Below, one piece after another: positions 1 through 8,326 of a DNA stretch of 64,000 nt (the first letter of the stretch is position 1; each line of letters opens with the position of its first letter). The DNA is taken from NCBI RefSeq assembly GCF_002072155.1, contig NZ_BDIY01000011.1, forward strand, positions 53,333 to 117,332, written 5' to 3'. The translations under genes were made by a program, and so were the position numbers. The notes under the pieces were generated by a model. The model was not told where the DNA came from, did no database searches, and saw only the letters and a program-made list of their open reading frames with translations. The stretch comes from Roseovarius sp. A-2. Its GTDB lineage: Bacteria; Pseudomonadota; Alphaproteobacteria; Rhodobacterales; Rhodobacteraceae.

Positions 1-255
1 GGCGCAGTTCACCACTGCGGTGATTCGGCCCATCCGGTCGCGCGCGGTGGCGATGGCGGTGGCGACCGACGCCTCGTCGGTCACGTCGGTCTCGACAAAG
101 CCCGCGCCGATTTCGGTGGCGACATCCGCGCCGCGCACTGGGTCGCGGTCGAGCAGCGTTACCTGCGCGCCCCGCGCCCGGAACTGCCGTGCCGTCGCCT
201 CGCCAAGCCCGGAGGCGCCGCCGGTGATCAGCGCCGCACTGTCCTCGATACGCAT
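1..255 (-). CDS. Short-chain dehydrogenase/reductase, partial (N-terminal 85 residues)
   Basis: The frame runs off the left edge, so only the amino-terminal Rossmann half is visible. It starts MRIEDSAALITGGASGLGEA, with the SDR cofactor motif TGGASGLG near residues 12-19. An aspartate in LLDRD at the end of the second strand suggests NAD(H) preference. The ATG at 255 follows a strong AGGAGG ribosome site (262-267). The start resembles type-2 3-hydroxyacyl-CoA dehydrogenases of fatty-acid or branched-chain oxidation, but the catalytic Ser-Tyr-Lys lies outside the window, so the substrate is unproven. A TetR-type palindrome sits just upstream. Confidence 0.85.
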   Translation of the reverse strand, partial: MRIEDSAALITGGASGLGEATARQFRARGAQVTLLDRDPVRGADVATEIGAGFVETDVTDEASVATAIATARDRMGRITAVVNCA

Positions 256-272
256 TGGATGCCCTCCTGAAA

Positions 273-292
273 AAATGAACGATTGTTCATTT
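273..292. promoter_or_regulatory. TetR-type operator palindrome upstream of the SDR gene
   Basis: The sequence aaatgaacgattgttcattt is a perfect inverted repeat with 8-base arms around a 4-base centre. It lies about 18 bases upstream of the SDR start, where repressor binding would block initiation. ATGAAC/GTTCAT half-sites of this spacing are typical of TetR-family regulators of acyl-CoA metabolism. The cognate regulator is not visible here. Confidence 0.6.
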
Positions 293-354
293 ACCCGTCC
301 CGCGCCGGGCTGTCAAAGCTTGTCTTTGCACGGACCCGCACGGCCCGGATCGTT

Positions 355-1179
355 TCAGGGCTTCGTGGCGGCTTGCCCGGTTGTGGCTGTGGTTGCGCCG
401 GGCGCGCGCGCGCCCGATCCGCGCCGTTCCCAGCGGCTGAAGAGCAGGGTGATGACACCCGCGACCAGCAAGTAGGCTACGGCAAGTAGCAACAGCGGCT
501 CGTAGACGATGAAGGTTTCCGCCCGCACGCGCGAGGAGACGGCGTAGATCTCCATTACCGTGATCGTCGCGACCAGCGGGGTGGCCTTGAGTTGCAGGAT
601 GGTCTCGCCGCCCAGCGTCGGCAGCACGTTGCGCACCGCCAGCGGCAGCCAGATCCGGCGGAAGACGGTAACGCGCGACATGCCAAAGGCGCGCCCGGCT
701 TCCAGCTGACCCTTGTCCACGCCTGCGAAGGCCCCGCGCATGACCTCGCCTTCATACCCGGCATAGGACAGGGTCAGTGCCAGAACAGCATAGGGCCAGG
801 CCTGGCGTAGATAGGGCCAAAGCTCGCTGTTGCGGATTTCGGGGAATTGCGGGAACAGTGACCCCAGACCGTAATAGAACAGCCAGATCTGCAACAGCAA
901 CGGCGTGCCCCGGATAATGGTGCAGAACGCCCGCGCCGGTGCCGACAGGTACCATGGCCCGATCGCCTGTGCCATGCCAAGCGGTATGGCAAGCAGCATG
1001 CCCAGAACCGAGGTGACGACAAGCAGCCAGATCGTCGTCCACAGCCCCTCGACCGCGAGCGGCGCATATTTCGGCAGCCAGTCCCATCGCAGGGCATAGG
1101 CGCACCAGATCACGAAGGCCGCGAAGACCGCCATCAGGATCAGCCGGTGAGGTTGCAACAGTGCGCGCAAGCCGGTCAT
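355..1179 (-). CDS. Polar amino-acid ABC transporter permease (HisM/ArtM-like)
   Basis: This is an inner-membrane permease of the His/Glu/Gln/Arg/opine family, about 274 residues. It has several hydrophobic segments and the family EAA loop in the stretch reading GQLEAGRAFGMS. The start at 1179 (MTGLRALLQ) is preferred because its ATG overlaps the TGA of the upstream permease as ATGA; a longer frame from 1221 would overlap that gene by 46 bases. It is the last gene of a minus-strand operon, ATPase - binding protein - permease - permease. The C-terminal tail is Ala/Thr-rich. The divergent arginine-degrading genes suggest that the substrate is arginine or a derivative; this is inference. Confidence 0.85.
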   Translation of the reverse strand: MTGLRALLQPHRLILMAVFAAFVIWCAYALRWDWLPKYAPLAVEGLWTTIWLLVVTSVLGMLLAIPLGMAQAIGPWYLSAPARAFCTIIRGTPLLLQIWLFYYGLGSLFPQFPEIRNSELWPYLRQAWPYAVLALTLSYAGYEGEVMRGAFAGVDKGQLEAGRAFGMSRVTVFRRIWLPLAVRNVLPTLGGETILQLKATPLVATITVMEIYAVSSRVRAETFIVYEPLLLLAVAYLLVAGVITLLFSRWERRGSGARAPGATTATTGQAATKP

Positions 1180-1928
1180 CTGCGGCCCTCCCGCAGCGAT
1201 GGCTGGCCGCGCCGGGACCATTTCTCGATCCAGCCGAAGACGACGCCGGAGCCCAGTGTCACCATCAGGTAAAGCGCCCCGGCAGCAAGAAAGAAGGTGA
1301 AATAGGCCCGCGTGCTGCTGGCCGCCTGGCGGGTTTCGAGGGTCAGTTCGTTAAAGCCCACGATGGCCAGAAGCGCCGTATCCTTGGTGGCGATCAGCCA
1401 GAGATTGGCCAGCCCCGGCGTCGCAAAGGACATCATCGCCGGAACCGTCACCCGGCGCATCAGCAGCAGCGGCGGCATGCCAAAGGCGCGTGCTGCTTCG
1501 ATCTGGCCCGGCGGCACCGCCTGGATCGCGCCGCGCAGCACCTCGGTCGCATAGGCGCCCTGAACGAGCCCGAGCACCCAGATACCGGCGATCACACCGT
1601 TGATTTCGACCCGGTCATAGCCCATGGCTTCGGCCGCCTTGTTGATCAGGTCAGAGCCCGCGTAATAGAGGATCAGGATCAGGACGAGTTCCGGCACCGC
1701 CCGGATCACCGTGGTATAAATGGCGAGCAGATCGCGTAGGACCGGACCGCCATAGAGTTTTCCGCAGGCTCCAAACAGCCCGATAATCAATCCCAGACCG
1801 AACGCCCCGAAAGCGATCTGGAGCGAGTGCAGCAACCCGCGCAGAAGGTTGCTGCCCCAGCCCGGCGGGGACAGGGACAGCAGTTTCAGACTGTCGGCCA
1901 GTCCGAAAAATTCAACCAGGGCATCCAA
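1176..1928 (-). CDS. Polar amino-acid ABC transporter permease (HisQ-like)
   Basis: This is the second inner-membrane permease of the transporter, about 250 residues. Its family loop reads GQIEAARAFGMP near residues 140-152 and membrane segments lie around it. HisQ/HisM-type transporters use two such permeases as a heterodimer. No in-frame ATG lies near the start; the frame opens with TTG at 1928, nine bases after the binding-protein stop, so a TTG start is likely. It overlaps the downstream permease by four bases, which suggests translational coupling. Confidence 0.85.
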   Translation of the reverse strand: MDALVEFFGLADSLKLLSLSPPGWGSNLLRGLLHSLQIAFGAFGLGLIIGLFGACGKLYGGPVLRDLLAIYTTVIRAVPELVLILILYYAGSDLINKAAEAMGYDRVEINGVIAGIWVLGLVQGAYATEVLRGAIQAVPPGQIEAARAFGMPPLLLMRRVTVPAMMSFATPGLANLWLIATKDTALLAIVGFNELTLETRQAASSTRAYFTFFLAAGALYLMVTLGSGVVFGWIEKWSRRGQPSLREGRR

Positions 1929-1937
1929 GTCCGGGCT

Positions 1938-2714
1938 CTACTCGGCCAGGATGCTCGTATCGAAATAGCGCGCGGTGATTTCGTCGTGCGTTCCATTTTC
2001 GATGATCTTCGCGATGCCGGCATTGATCTTTTCGCGCAGGTCGTCGTCGCCCTTGCGCAGGCCCGCACCGACCCCCTTGCCAAGAATGCTTTCGTCATTG
2101 GGCACCGCGCCCTTGATTTCGCAGCAGGCACCGGCGTCGGAATTGACGAATTCGCCCATCGCGATGCTGTCGGCCTGGATCGCGTCTATGCGGCCCGAGA
2201 CCAGATCCTGGTTCGCCTCGTCCTGGGTCTGGTAGACGCGGATCTCGGCGGCGGCATCGGCAAAATGCGCGGTGGCATAGGCCTGGTGTGTGGTCGCGGC
2301 CTGAACCCCGAGGATCTTGCCGTCCAGCGAGGCGGCGCTTGGTGCGATATCCATCGACCTGTCGGCGACGATCACCGCTGGCGTGTTGTAGTAGGGATCG
2401 CTGAAATCAATGGTTTTCATGCGCTCGTCGGTGATCGACATCGAGGCCATGATGGCGTCGATCTGCTGTCCGGTCAGCGACGGAATGATGCCGTCCCACG
2501 CGACCGGGGTGATCACGCAGTCAAGCTCGGCAGCCTCGCAGACCGCGTTGATGATCTCGACTTCCCAACCGCCCCATTCGCCCGAGGCATCAAGCGAGGC
2601 GAAGGGCGGATAGGGCTCGGCGGCGATGCCGATCTTGACCTCTTCGGCCATGGCAGCGCCAGCGCCAAGCGCCCCGGCAAGGGTCGCAGCAGCGAGGGAT
2701 TTCATGAATTTCAT
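1938..2714 (-). CDS. Periplasmic amino-acid binding protein of the ABC transporter
   Basis: This is a type-2 periplasmic binding protein of 258 residues. A signal peptide (MKFMKSLAAATLAGALGAGA, cleavage near AMA-EE) precedes the SBP_bac_3 fold, whose mature start reads VKIGIAAEPYPPF. The block SMSITDERMKTIDFSDPYYN near residues 90-110 is the characteristic lysine/arginine/ornithine- and histidine-binding-protein region. A CC pair (GACCEI) near residue 190 may reflect a ligand-loop disulphide. The ATG at 2714 follows a good AGGAGAT site. Family resemblance and context point to a basic amino acid such as arginine or a methylarginine, but specificity cannot be read directly. Confidence 0.88.
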   Translation of the reverse strand: MKFMKSLAAATLAGALGAGAAMAEEVKIGIAAEPYPPFASLDASGEWGGWEVEIINAVCEAAELDCVITPVAWDGIIPSLTGQQIDAIMASMSITDERMKTIDFSDPYYNTPAVIVADRSMDIAPSAASLDGKILGVQAATTHQAYATAHFADAAAEIRVYQTQDEANQDLVSGRIDAIQADSIAMGEFVNSDAGACCEIKGAVPNDESILGKGVGAGLRKGDDDLREKINAGIAKIIENGTHDEITARYFDTSILAE

Positions 2715-2744
2715 TTTTCTATCTCCTGTTGGTTTGGTTGGTTT

Positions 2745-3524
2745 TCAGTGAACTGTTTGCAGGAATTGCTGCAATCGCTCGGAGCGCGGGTTGGCAAACA
2801 GCTGCTCCGGCGGTCCCTGTTCCTCGATGCGGCCTTCGGACAGGTACAAGACATGGCTTGCGACTTCGCGCGCGAATTTCATTTCGTGGGTGACCAGCAA
2901 CATGGTGCGGCCCTCCTGTGCCAGATCGCGGATCACGCGCAGCACGTCTCCCACCAGTTCAGGATCGAGTGCGCTGGTGGGTTCGTCAAAGAGCATCACC
3001 GTCGGATCGACCGCCAGCGCGCGGGCAATCGCGGCGCGCTGTTGCTGGCCGCCGGACAGGTAAGCGGGATAGGTGTCGGCCTTGTCGCGCAGCCCGACAC
3101 GGTCGAGCAGATCGAAGGCGCGCGCCGTCGCCGCGTCGCGGTGCATCCCCAGCACGTGGACCGGCACCTCGATCACGTTTTCGAGCAATGTACGGTGGGT
3201 CCAGAGGTTGAAGCTCTGGAAAACCATGCCCAGCCGACTGCGGATGCGTTCGATCTGACGCCGGTTGGCGGGGCGTCCGTCCGCGCGCATGGCAACCTCC
3301 TCGCCATCGACGATGATCTTGCCCGAGGTCGGCGTTTCCAGAAAGTTGGTGCAACGCAAGAGGGTCGACTTGCCGGATCCGCTGCCCCCGATGATGGCGA
3401 CGACATCCCCCTTTCGGGCGTCGAGAGACACCCCCTTCAAGACTTCGACAGAGCCGAAATTCTTGCACAGATCAATGACCTGTATTGCCGATGGTTCGCC
3501 GTCTGCGGTGCGATTTGCAGTCAA
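2745..3524 (-). CDS. Polar amino-acid ABC transporter ATPase (HisP-like)
   Basis: This is the nucleotide-binding subunit, about 259 residues. It shows Walker A GGSGSGKST, the signature LSGGQQQRAAIARALA, Walker B VMLFDEPTSALDPE and the H-loop VTHEMKFA. The block SFNLWTHRTLLENVIEVP is typical of HisP/GlnQ-type ATPases. It is the first gene of the operon. No ATG exists in frame near the start; TTG at 3524 is the most likely initiator and lacks an obvious ribosome site. The next stop upstream is at 3549-3551. The roughly 100 bases to the divergent TetR gene must hold both promoters. Confidence 0.88.
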   Translation of the reverse strand: MTANRTADGEPSAIQVIDLCKNFGSVEVLKGVSLDARKGDVVAIIGGSGSGKSTLLRCTNFLETPTSGKIIVDGEEVAMRADGRPANRRQIERIRSRLGMVFQSFNLWTHRTLLENVIEVPVHVLGMHRDAATARAFDLLDRVGLRDKADTYPAYLSGGQQQRAAIARALAVDPTVMLFDEPTSALDPELVGDVLRVIRDLAQEGRTMLLVTHEMKFAREVASHVLYLSEGRIEEQGPPEQLFANPRSERLQQFLQTVH

Positions 3525-3628
3525 AGGAAGGGCCCCGATGTTGCATTTTCAGCTTGTAGTTAGGCAGAGAGCGAGTAATTATGCAAGTGTATAGTTTTGT
3601 CAACTTCCGTCACAAGGCCGTCGCCCGC

Positions 3629-4267
3629 ATGAGTGCCGATCAGCGCAAGTTCACCCGCGAATTGCCCGCACAACGGCGCGAGCAGTTGATTCTTGCGGTG
3701 TTGTCGCTGATCGCGCGGAAGGGCGTGCGCGCGGCCACGGTGCGCGACATCGCGCAGGAGGCGGGGGTCACGCAGGGGCTGATCCGGCACTATTTCGGCT
3801 CCAAGGAGAGCTTGGTCGCGGCGGCCTATGATTATCACATGAGCCGGATGACCGATGCCGTCTGGCAGGCGAGCGACAAGCCCGAGCCCCGGGCGCGTCT
3901 GGCGGCGTTCGTGATCTCGTCGCTGTCACCGCCGGTGTTGAACCGCGACTGGGTTTCGCTCTGGGCGGCGCTGTTGGGCCGGGCGATGCAGGATCCGCAA
4001 CTGCTGAAGACGCATGAGTGCACCTACTGCTATTTCCGCGACCGTCTCGAATCGCTCATCGCGGACGCGCTGCGGCATGTGGGCCGACCGCATACAAAAG
4101 CCGAGACGCGTCGACTGGCCATCGCCTGCAACGCCGTCATCGACGGGCTGTGGATCGAGGGCGGCGCGCTGCCGGACGCGTTCGCTCAAGGGGAATTGAC
4201 GGCCATTGGGCTGCGCTCGGTCGGGGCGCTGGTCGGGCTGCCACTTGAAGATACAGAGGACTTGTAA
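3629..4267 (+). CDS. TetR-family regulator (BetI-like)
   Basis: This DNA-binding repressor is about 212 residues. The N-terminal helix-turn-helix spans roughly residues 15-60 and includes TVRDIAQEAGVTQGLIRHYF, as in BetI-type TetR proteins. The C-terminal half is a helical ligand-binding domain. I prefer the ATG at 3629 (MSADQRKFTREL); an ATG at 3581 would add 16 residues with poor codon bias and occupy the divergent promoter region. It ends two bases before the arginine transaminase gene and diverges from the ABC transporter, so it probably controls both sides in response to the transported amino acid or its keto acid. That role is inferred from position. Confidence 0.8.
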   Translation: MSADQRKFTRELPAQRREQLILAVLSLIARKGVRAATVRDIAQEAGVTQGLIRHYFGSKESLVAAAYDYHMSRMTDAVWQASDKPEPRARLAAFVISSLSPPVLNRDWVSLWAALLGRAMQDPQLLKTHECTYCYFRDRLESLIADALRHVGRPHTKAETRRLAIACNAVIDGLWIEGGALPDAFAQGELTAIGLRSVGALVGLPLEDTEDL

Positions 4268-4269
4268 AG

Positions 4270-5457
4270 ATGAAATATGCAGGCATCGTCGACCGCCTCG
4301 CGGGGTTGGGGGGCGCCAAGTGGGATGTCCATTTCCGCGCCCGGGAACTGGCCGCCCATGGGCGTGACATTATTGAGCTGACAATCGGCGAACCCGATGT
4401 TGCGACGCCGCAGGCGCTGACTGACGTGGCCGTTGACGCGCTGCGGCGTGGGCGCACCGGCTATTCCGACGGTCGCGGCGAGGATAATCTGCGCGCCGCC
4501 CTTGCGCAAAGATACGCGCAAAGCACCGCAACCCGGATCGAACCCGACCGGGTCCTGTGCTTTCCCGGCACCCAGACGGCGCTTTTCGCGGTCCTGATGG
4601 GGGTGGCCGAAACCGGCGACGAAGTGTTGGTCGGCGACCCGATGTATGCCACCTACGAGGGCGTGATCCGCGCCACCGGGGCGACGATGGTGCCAGTGCC
4701 GCTGTTGCCTGCGCAGGGATTTCGCATCCGCGCCGAGGATATCGCGGCGCGGATCACGCCGCGCAGCCGCGTCCTCCTGCTGAACACGCCGCATAACCCG
4801 ACCGGGGCGATCCTGTCGCGCGCGGATCTGCTGGCAATCGGCAAGCTGGCGCAGGAGCATGACCTGTGGATCATCGCGGACGAGGTCTATGAAGAGCTGG
4901 TCTTTGACGGCGAGACCTTTCATTCACCGCTGTCGATCCCCGAACTGGCCGACCGGGTGGTGGTCGTCTCCTCGATCTCGAAGTCGCATGCCGCGCCGGG
5001 CTTTCGCAGCGGTTGGGCGATCGGACCGCCCGAATTCACCGCGCGGTTGCTGTCCCTGTCGGAAACGATGCTGTTCGGCAACCAGCCATTCATCGCCGAC
5101 ATGACGGCGGCGGCGGTCAGCGCCCAGTCCGAGGTGGCGGCGGGCATGCGCGCCCGCTTTGCCGCGCGCGCCGCACGGCTGCACGCCCGGCTGAGCGCGG
5201 AGTGGACGCTTGAGGTGCACGCGCCCAAGGCGGGGATGTTCGCCATGGTCAATGTCGAGAAGACCGGAATGAACGGCCATGCCTATGCCCTCGATCTGCT
5301 GGAGAACGCAAGCGTGGCCGTGATGCCGGGCAGCGCCTTCGGCGCAAGGCTCAATCACTGGATCCGCGTCGCGTTGACGGTAGACGACGCCCGCTTCGAG
5401 GTGGCCTGCGACCGGATTGTCGCGCATGCTCGCCAGCACGCGAGGGCCACTACATGA
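4270..5457 (+). CDS. aruH: Arginine:pyruvate transaminase-like, PLP fold type I
   Basis: This is a class I/II aminotransferase of 395 residues. The PLP lysine is K238 in SSISKSHAAPGFRSGW, and NTPHNPTGA and IIADEVYEEL are the usual cofactor-binding blocks. The N-terminus (KYAGIVDRLAGLGGAKWDVH) closely resembles Pseudomonas AruH, which moves the arginine amino group to pyruvate and makes 2-ketoarginine. The next gene encodes the AruI partner, overlapping by four bases, which strongly supports the assignment. Expected flow: arginine to 2-ketoarginine to 4-guanidinobutyraldehyde. Substrate preference among arginine and its N-methyl derivatives cannot be read from sequence. Confidence 0.8.
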   Translation: MKYAGIVDRLAGLGGAKWDVHFRARELAAHGRDIIELTIGEPDVATPQALTDVAVDALRRGRTGYSDGRGEDNLRAALAQRYAQSTATRIEPDRVLCFPGTQTALFAVLMGVAETGDEVLVGDPMYATYEGVIRATGATMVPVPLLPAQGFRIRAEDIAARITPRSRVLLLNTPHNPTGAILSRADLLAIGKLAQEHDLWIIADEVYEELVFDGETFHSPLSIPELADRVVVVSSISKSHAAPGFRSGWAIGPPEFTARLLSLSETMLFGNQPFIADMTAAAVSAQSEVAAGMRARFAARAARLHARLSAEWTLEVHAPKAGMFAMVNVEKTGMNGHAYALDLLENASVAVMPGSAFGARLNHWIRVALTVDDARFEVACDRIVAHARQHARATT

Positions 5458-7070
5458 CACAGACAATCGGCGAGGCGCTGGTGAGGCGGCTCGAGGCGCA
5501 GGGCGTGGATACGGTCTTTGGAATCCCGGGCGTGCATACGGTCGAGCTCTACCGGGGGCTTGCCGCCTCACCCATCCGCCATGTCACGCCACGGCACGAA
5601 CAGGGCGCGGGCTTTATGGCCGACGGGTATGCGCGCGCCTCTGGCAGGCCCGGCGTGGCGCTGGTGATCACCGGCCCCGGGCTGACCAATACGCTGACAC
5701 CGATGGCGCAGGCGCGGGCCGACAGCGTGCCGATGCTTGTCATATCCGGGGTGAATGTCCTGTCCAGTCTCGGCCGCGGGCTTGGCCATCTGCATGAACT
5801 GCCCGACCAGTCGGCGCTCGCGGCCACGGTGGCGCTTGACAGCGCCCGGGTGACAACCGCCGATGGCCTTGCAGGTGCCGTGGATCGCGCCTTTGCCCGC
5901 ATGGCCGAGGGGCGCCCTGGCCCGACCCATATCGAGGTGCCGCTGGATGTGGCCGGTCAGGCGCATGACGCCCCGATGCCGCCCCCCTCAGCCCCGCAAC
6001 AGCCGACCGAGGCGACGGACCGGATAGCGGCGGCGGCGGATCGCCTGCGCCGCGCCGCACGGCCTGTCATTCTGGTCGGCGGAGGGGCTGCGGCTGCGAC
6101 CGGTGATCTGCGCAGGCTGGCCGAACGGCTGGATGCGCCGGTGGTGCTGACCACCAACGCGCGAGGCCACTTGCACGGGCATTCGCTGGTCATTCCCGCC
6201 AGCCCCAGCCTGGCCCCGGTCCGGCACCTGATTGAAGCTGCGGATTGCGTGCTCGCCATCGGCACGGAGCTGGGGCAGACCGATTACGACATGGAGTTCA
6301 CCGGCTGCTTGCCCCGGTTTCCGGGCCTTGTCCGCATGGATATCTGCCGCGAGCAACTTGCCCGCCACCCTGCTGATCTGACCTTGCACAGCGCCGCCGC
6401 ACCGGGCGTTGCGGCCCTGCTGGCAGAACTTGAGAACCACGAGGCACGAGGGCAGAGCGGTGCCGAACGCGCGCGGGACATCCGCGAGCGGGCCTTTGCC
6501 AGCCTAACCGCCGAACAGCAGGCTCAGTTGGCGCTTCTGAACGCAGCCCGCGACGCGCTGCCGAACGCCCTGATGGTCGGGGATTCCACGCAGTTGATCT
6601 ATGCGGGCAACCTCTATTACGACCATGACCGGCCCGGCGGCTGGTTCAACGCTGCCACCGGCTATGGCGCCCTCGGCTACGGTATTCCTGCCGCGATCGG
6701 AGCGGCGCTGGCCTGTCCGGATGCGCCGGTGCTGTGCATCACCGGCGACGGCGGGGCGCAGTTCGTCCTGCCCGAGCTGATGACCGCCGCCGATGAAAAT
6801 TTGCCCGTGATCTTTCTGATCTGGAACAATCACGGCTATGGCGAGATCGCGGTTTCGATGGAGGGTGCCGGGATCGAGGTTGTCGGCTGCGATCCGACAC
6901 CGCCGGATTTCGCGCTGGTGGCGGCCTCCTGCGGCATGCCTTACGCCCTCTGCGCCGAGACACCCGATGCACTGGCCGAGGCCCTGCGCCGCGCCGCTGA
7001 CACTCGGGGGCCGTCGATGATCGAGATCCGCACCGCCAAGATGACCCGCAAGACGGAGCCCAGCCCATGA
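5454..7070 (+). CDS. aruI: 2-ketoarginine decarboxylase-like thiamine diphosphate enzyme
   Basis: This ThDP-dependent decarboxylase of 538 residues belongs to the acetolactate synthase superfamily. The N-terminal domain carries the activating glutamate E49 in TPRHEQGAGFMADGYAR. The C-terminal domain has the ThDP/Mg motif beginning ITGDGGAQ and closing with WNNHGYGE. It follows an AruH-type transaminase directly (ATGA overlap), as in the Pseudomonas arginine transaminase route, where AruI converts 5-guanidino-2-oxopentanoate to 4-guanidinobutyraldehyde. An acetolactate synthase would normally have a small subunit gene nearby; none is present. The start at 5454 gives the family-typical MTQTIGEALVRRLEAQGVDT. 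Confidence 0.8.
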   Translation: MTQTIGEALVRRLEAQGVDTVFGIPGVHTVELYRGLAASPIRHVTPRHEQGAGFMADGYARASGRPGVALVITGPGLTNTLTPMAQARADSVPMLVISGVNVLSSLGRGLGHLHELPDQSALAATVALDSARVTTADGLAGAVDRAFARMAEGRPGPTHIEVPLDVAGQAHDAPMPPPSAPQQPTEATDRIAAAADRLRRAARPVILVGGGAAAATGDLRRLAERLDAPVVLTTNARGHLHGHSLVIPASPSLAPVRHLIEAADCVLAIGTELGQTDYDMEFTGCLPRFPGLVRMDICREQLARHPADLTLHSAAAPGVAALLAELENHEARGQSGAERARDIRERAFASLTAEQQAQLALLNAARDALPNALMVGDSTQLIYAGNLYYDHDRPGGWFNAATGYGALGYGIPAAIGAALACPDAPVLCITGDGGAQFVLPELMTAADENLPVIFLIWNNHGYGEIAVSMEGAGIEVVGCDPTPPDFALVAASCGMPYALCAETPDALAEALRRAADTRGPSMIEIRTAKMTRKTEPSP

Positions 7071-7858
7071 CCGACCCCACCTGTCACTTCAGCCATGCGA
7101 TCACGCGGCAACCCGCCGCAAGCGCCGTGAACGGATTGCGCGCCCATGATATCGGAGCGCCCGACATGGCCCGGTTGCAGGCCGACCATGACGCCTATGT
7201 CGTGGCGCTGCGGGCCACCGGCGCCCAGGTCACGGTGCTGCCGCCGCTGAGCGGCTATCCCGATGCGATGTTCGTCGAGGATACCGCGCTCTGCCTGCCG
7301 CAAGGGGCGGTGATCCTGCGCCCCGGGGCCCCGTCCCGTCTGGGCGAGGCCGCCGAGATGGCGCCGACCCTGGCCACGCATTTCACCGACCTGCGGCGCA
7401 TCGACGGGCCGGGATATGTCGAGGGCGGCGACATTCTGGTGACCGGGCGCGAAATTCTCGTGGGCCGGTCGGCTCGCACCGACGCGGCGGGCGTGGCCGA
7501 ACTCGCGCGCATCGTCGCAGACTGGGGCCACAGGTTGCGCGAGGTCGAGACGCCCGCCGATATCCTGCATTTCAAGACCGACTGTTCGCTTCTCGATGCA
7601 GAGACCATCCTGACCACCGAGCGCCTCGCCGCTGCGGGCTGCTTCGAGGGCTATCGCCTGATCCACACCGCCGAGGGCGAAGAGGCCGCGGCCAACACTA
7701 TCAGGTTCAACGACGTGGTTCTGATGCCGGGCGGCTTTCCCCGCACCGCCGAGCGGCTTGATCGCGCCGGGTATACGCTGGTCGAGATCAACAACAGTGA
7801 ATGCGCAAAACTCGACGGCGGCATGTCCTGCCTGTCGCTGCGGTTCAATTCGGCATGA
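7067..7858 (+). CDS. Dimethylarginine dimethylaminohydrolase-like amidinotransferase-fold enzyme
   Basis: This 263-residue pentein-fold hydrolase resembles DDAH, which releases methylamines from N-methylated arginines to give citrulline. Visible family features are E71-D72 in FVEDTALC, E119 in GYVEGGDI, H168 in ILHFKTDCS and nucleophile C255 in GGMSCLSLRF near the C-terminus. A second cysteine, C246, lies in NNSECAKLDGG. It overlaps the decarboxylase gene by four bases and ends the operon TetR-aruH-aruI-ddah. The context suggests methylarginine or arginine-derivative breakdown. A related activity such as a citrulline- or guanidino-hydrolysing pentein is possible. Confidence 0.75.
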   Translation: MTDPTCHFSHAITRQPAASAVNGLRAHDIGAPDMARLQADHDAYVVALRATGAQVTVLPPLSGYPDAMFVEDTALCLPQGAVILRPGAPSRLGEAAEMAPTLATHFTDLRRIDGPGYVEGGDILVTGREILVGRSARTDAAGVAELARIVADWGHRLREVETPADILHFKTDCSLLDAETILTTERLAAAGCFEGYRLIHTAEGEEAAANTIRFNDVVLMPGGFPRTAERLDRAGYTLVEINNSECAKLDGGMSCLSLRFNSA

Positions 7859-7971
7859 CGAACCCGGCGACGGGGACAATCGCCCGGCGTGGCGCTGTGT
7901 CTGGCCGGGGTGCGCCCGATCACGGGCAATCCGCCATGACACATGACCGCGAGTAACGGCATATCTACAGC

Positions 7972-8148
7972 CCAGTCTTCCAGGACCACATGAACCACGG
8001 TTGCCTTTTCGTTCTGAAGGAAAAACGTTTCGCCCTGCGCAAAATCGCGCGTTGACGCATCGGACAACAATGCCTCCTCGACCGTGCTGGGCAAGGGCCT
8101 CATCAACAACGACCGTCTCGCTATATCAAGGCCTTCGGATTCTTTCAT
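7972..8148 (-). pseudogene. Crp/Fnr-family regulator, N-terminal fragment
   Basis: The first 59 codons read like the start of a cyclic-nucleotide-binding regulator (LDIARRSLLMRPLPSTVEEA, then FAQGETFFLQNE and VVHVVLEDW). Beyond the tryptophan, where the family continues with a beta-roll, the frame passes into unrelated sequence and then antisense to the DDAH gene. The C-terminal helix-turn-helix is missing. It is therefore a truncated relic. It lies between two convergent operons, a likely place for a deletion breakpoint. Confidence 0.65.
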
Positions 8149-8326
8149 GAGGAGCGAGCCACCGATGTGAATGAACGCGGCCGATCAAGTATTTACGCGT
8201 CGAGCGCTGGCGGTCCATTGTCGGAAAATGGTCAAGAGGGAATGCGGTGCCCTGACACGTCCGTCTGATACCGGGTTTGCAGAAAGTGCAGGGCCGTGTC
8301 TCACCACGGGTGGCGATGCATTTGTG

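Noticed and set aside
5454..7070. Acetolactate synthase large subunit
   Set aside because: No regulatory subunit gene is present and the neighbour is an AruH-type transaminase, so an AruI-type function fits better.
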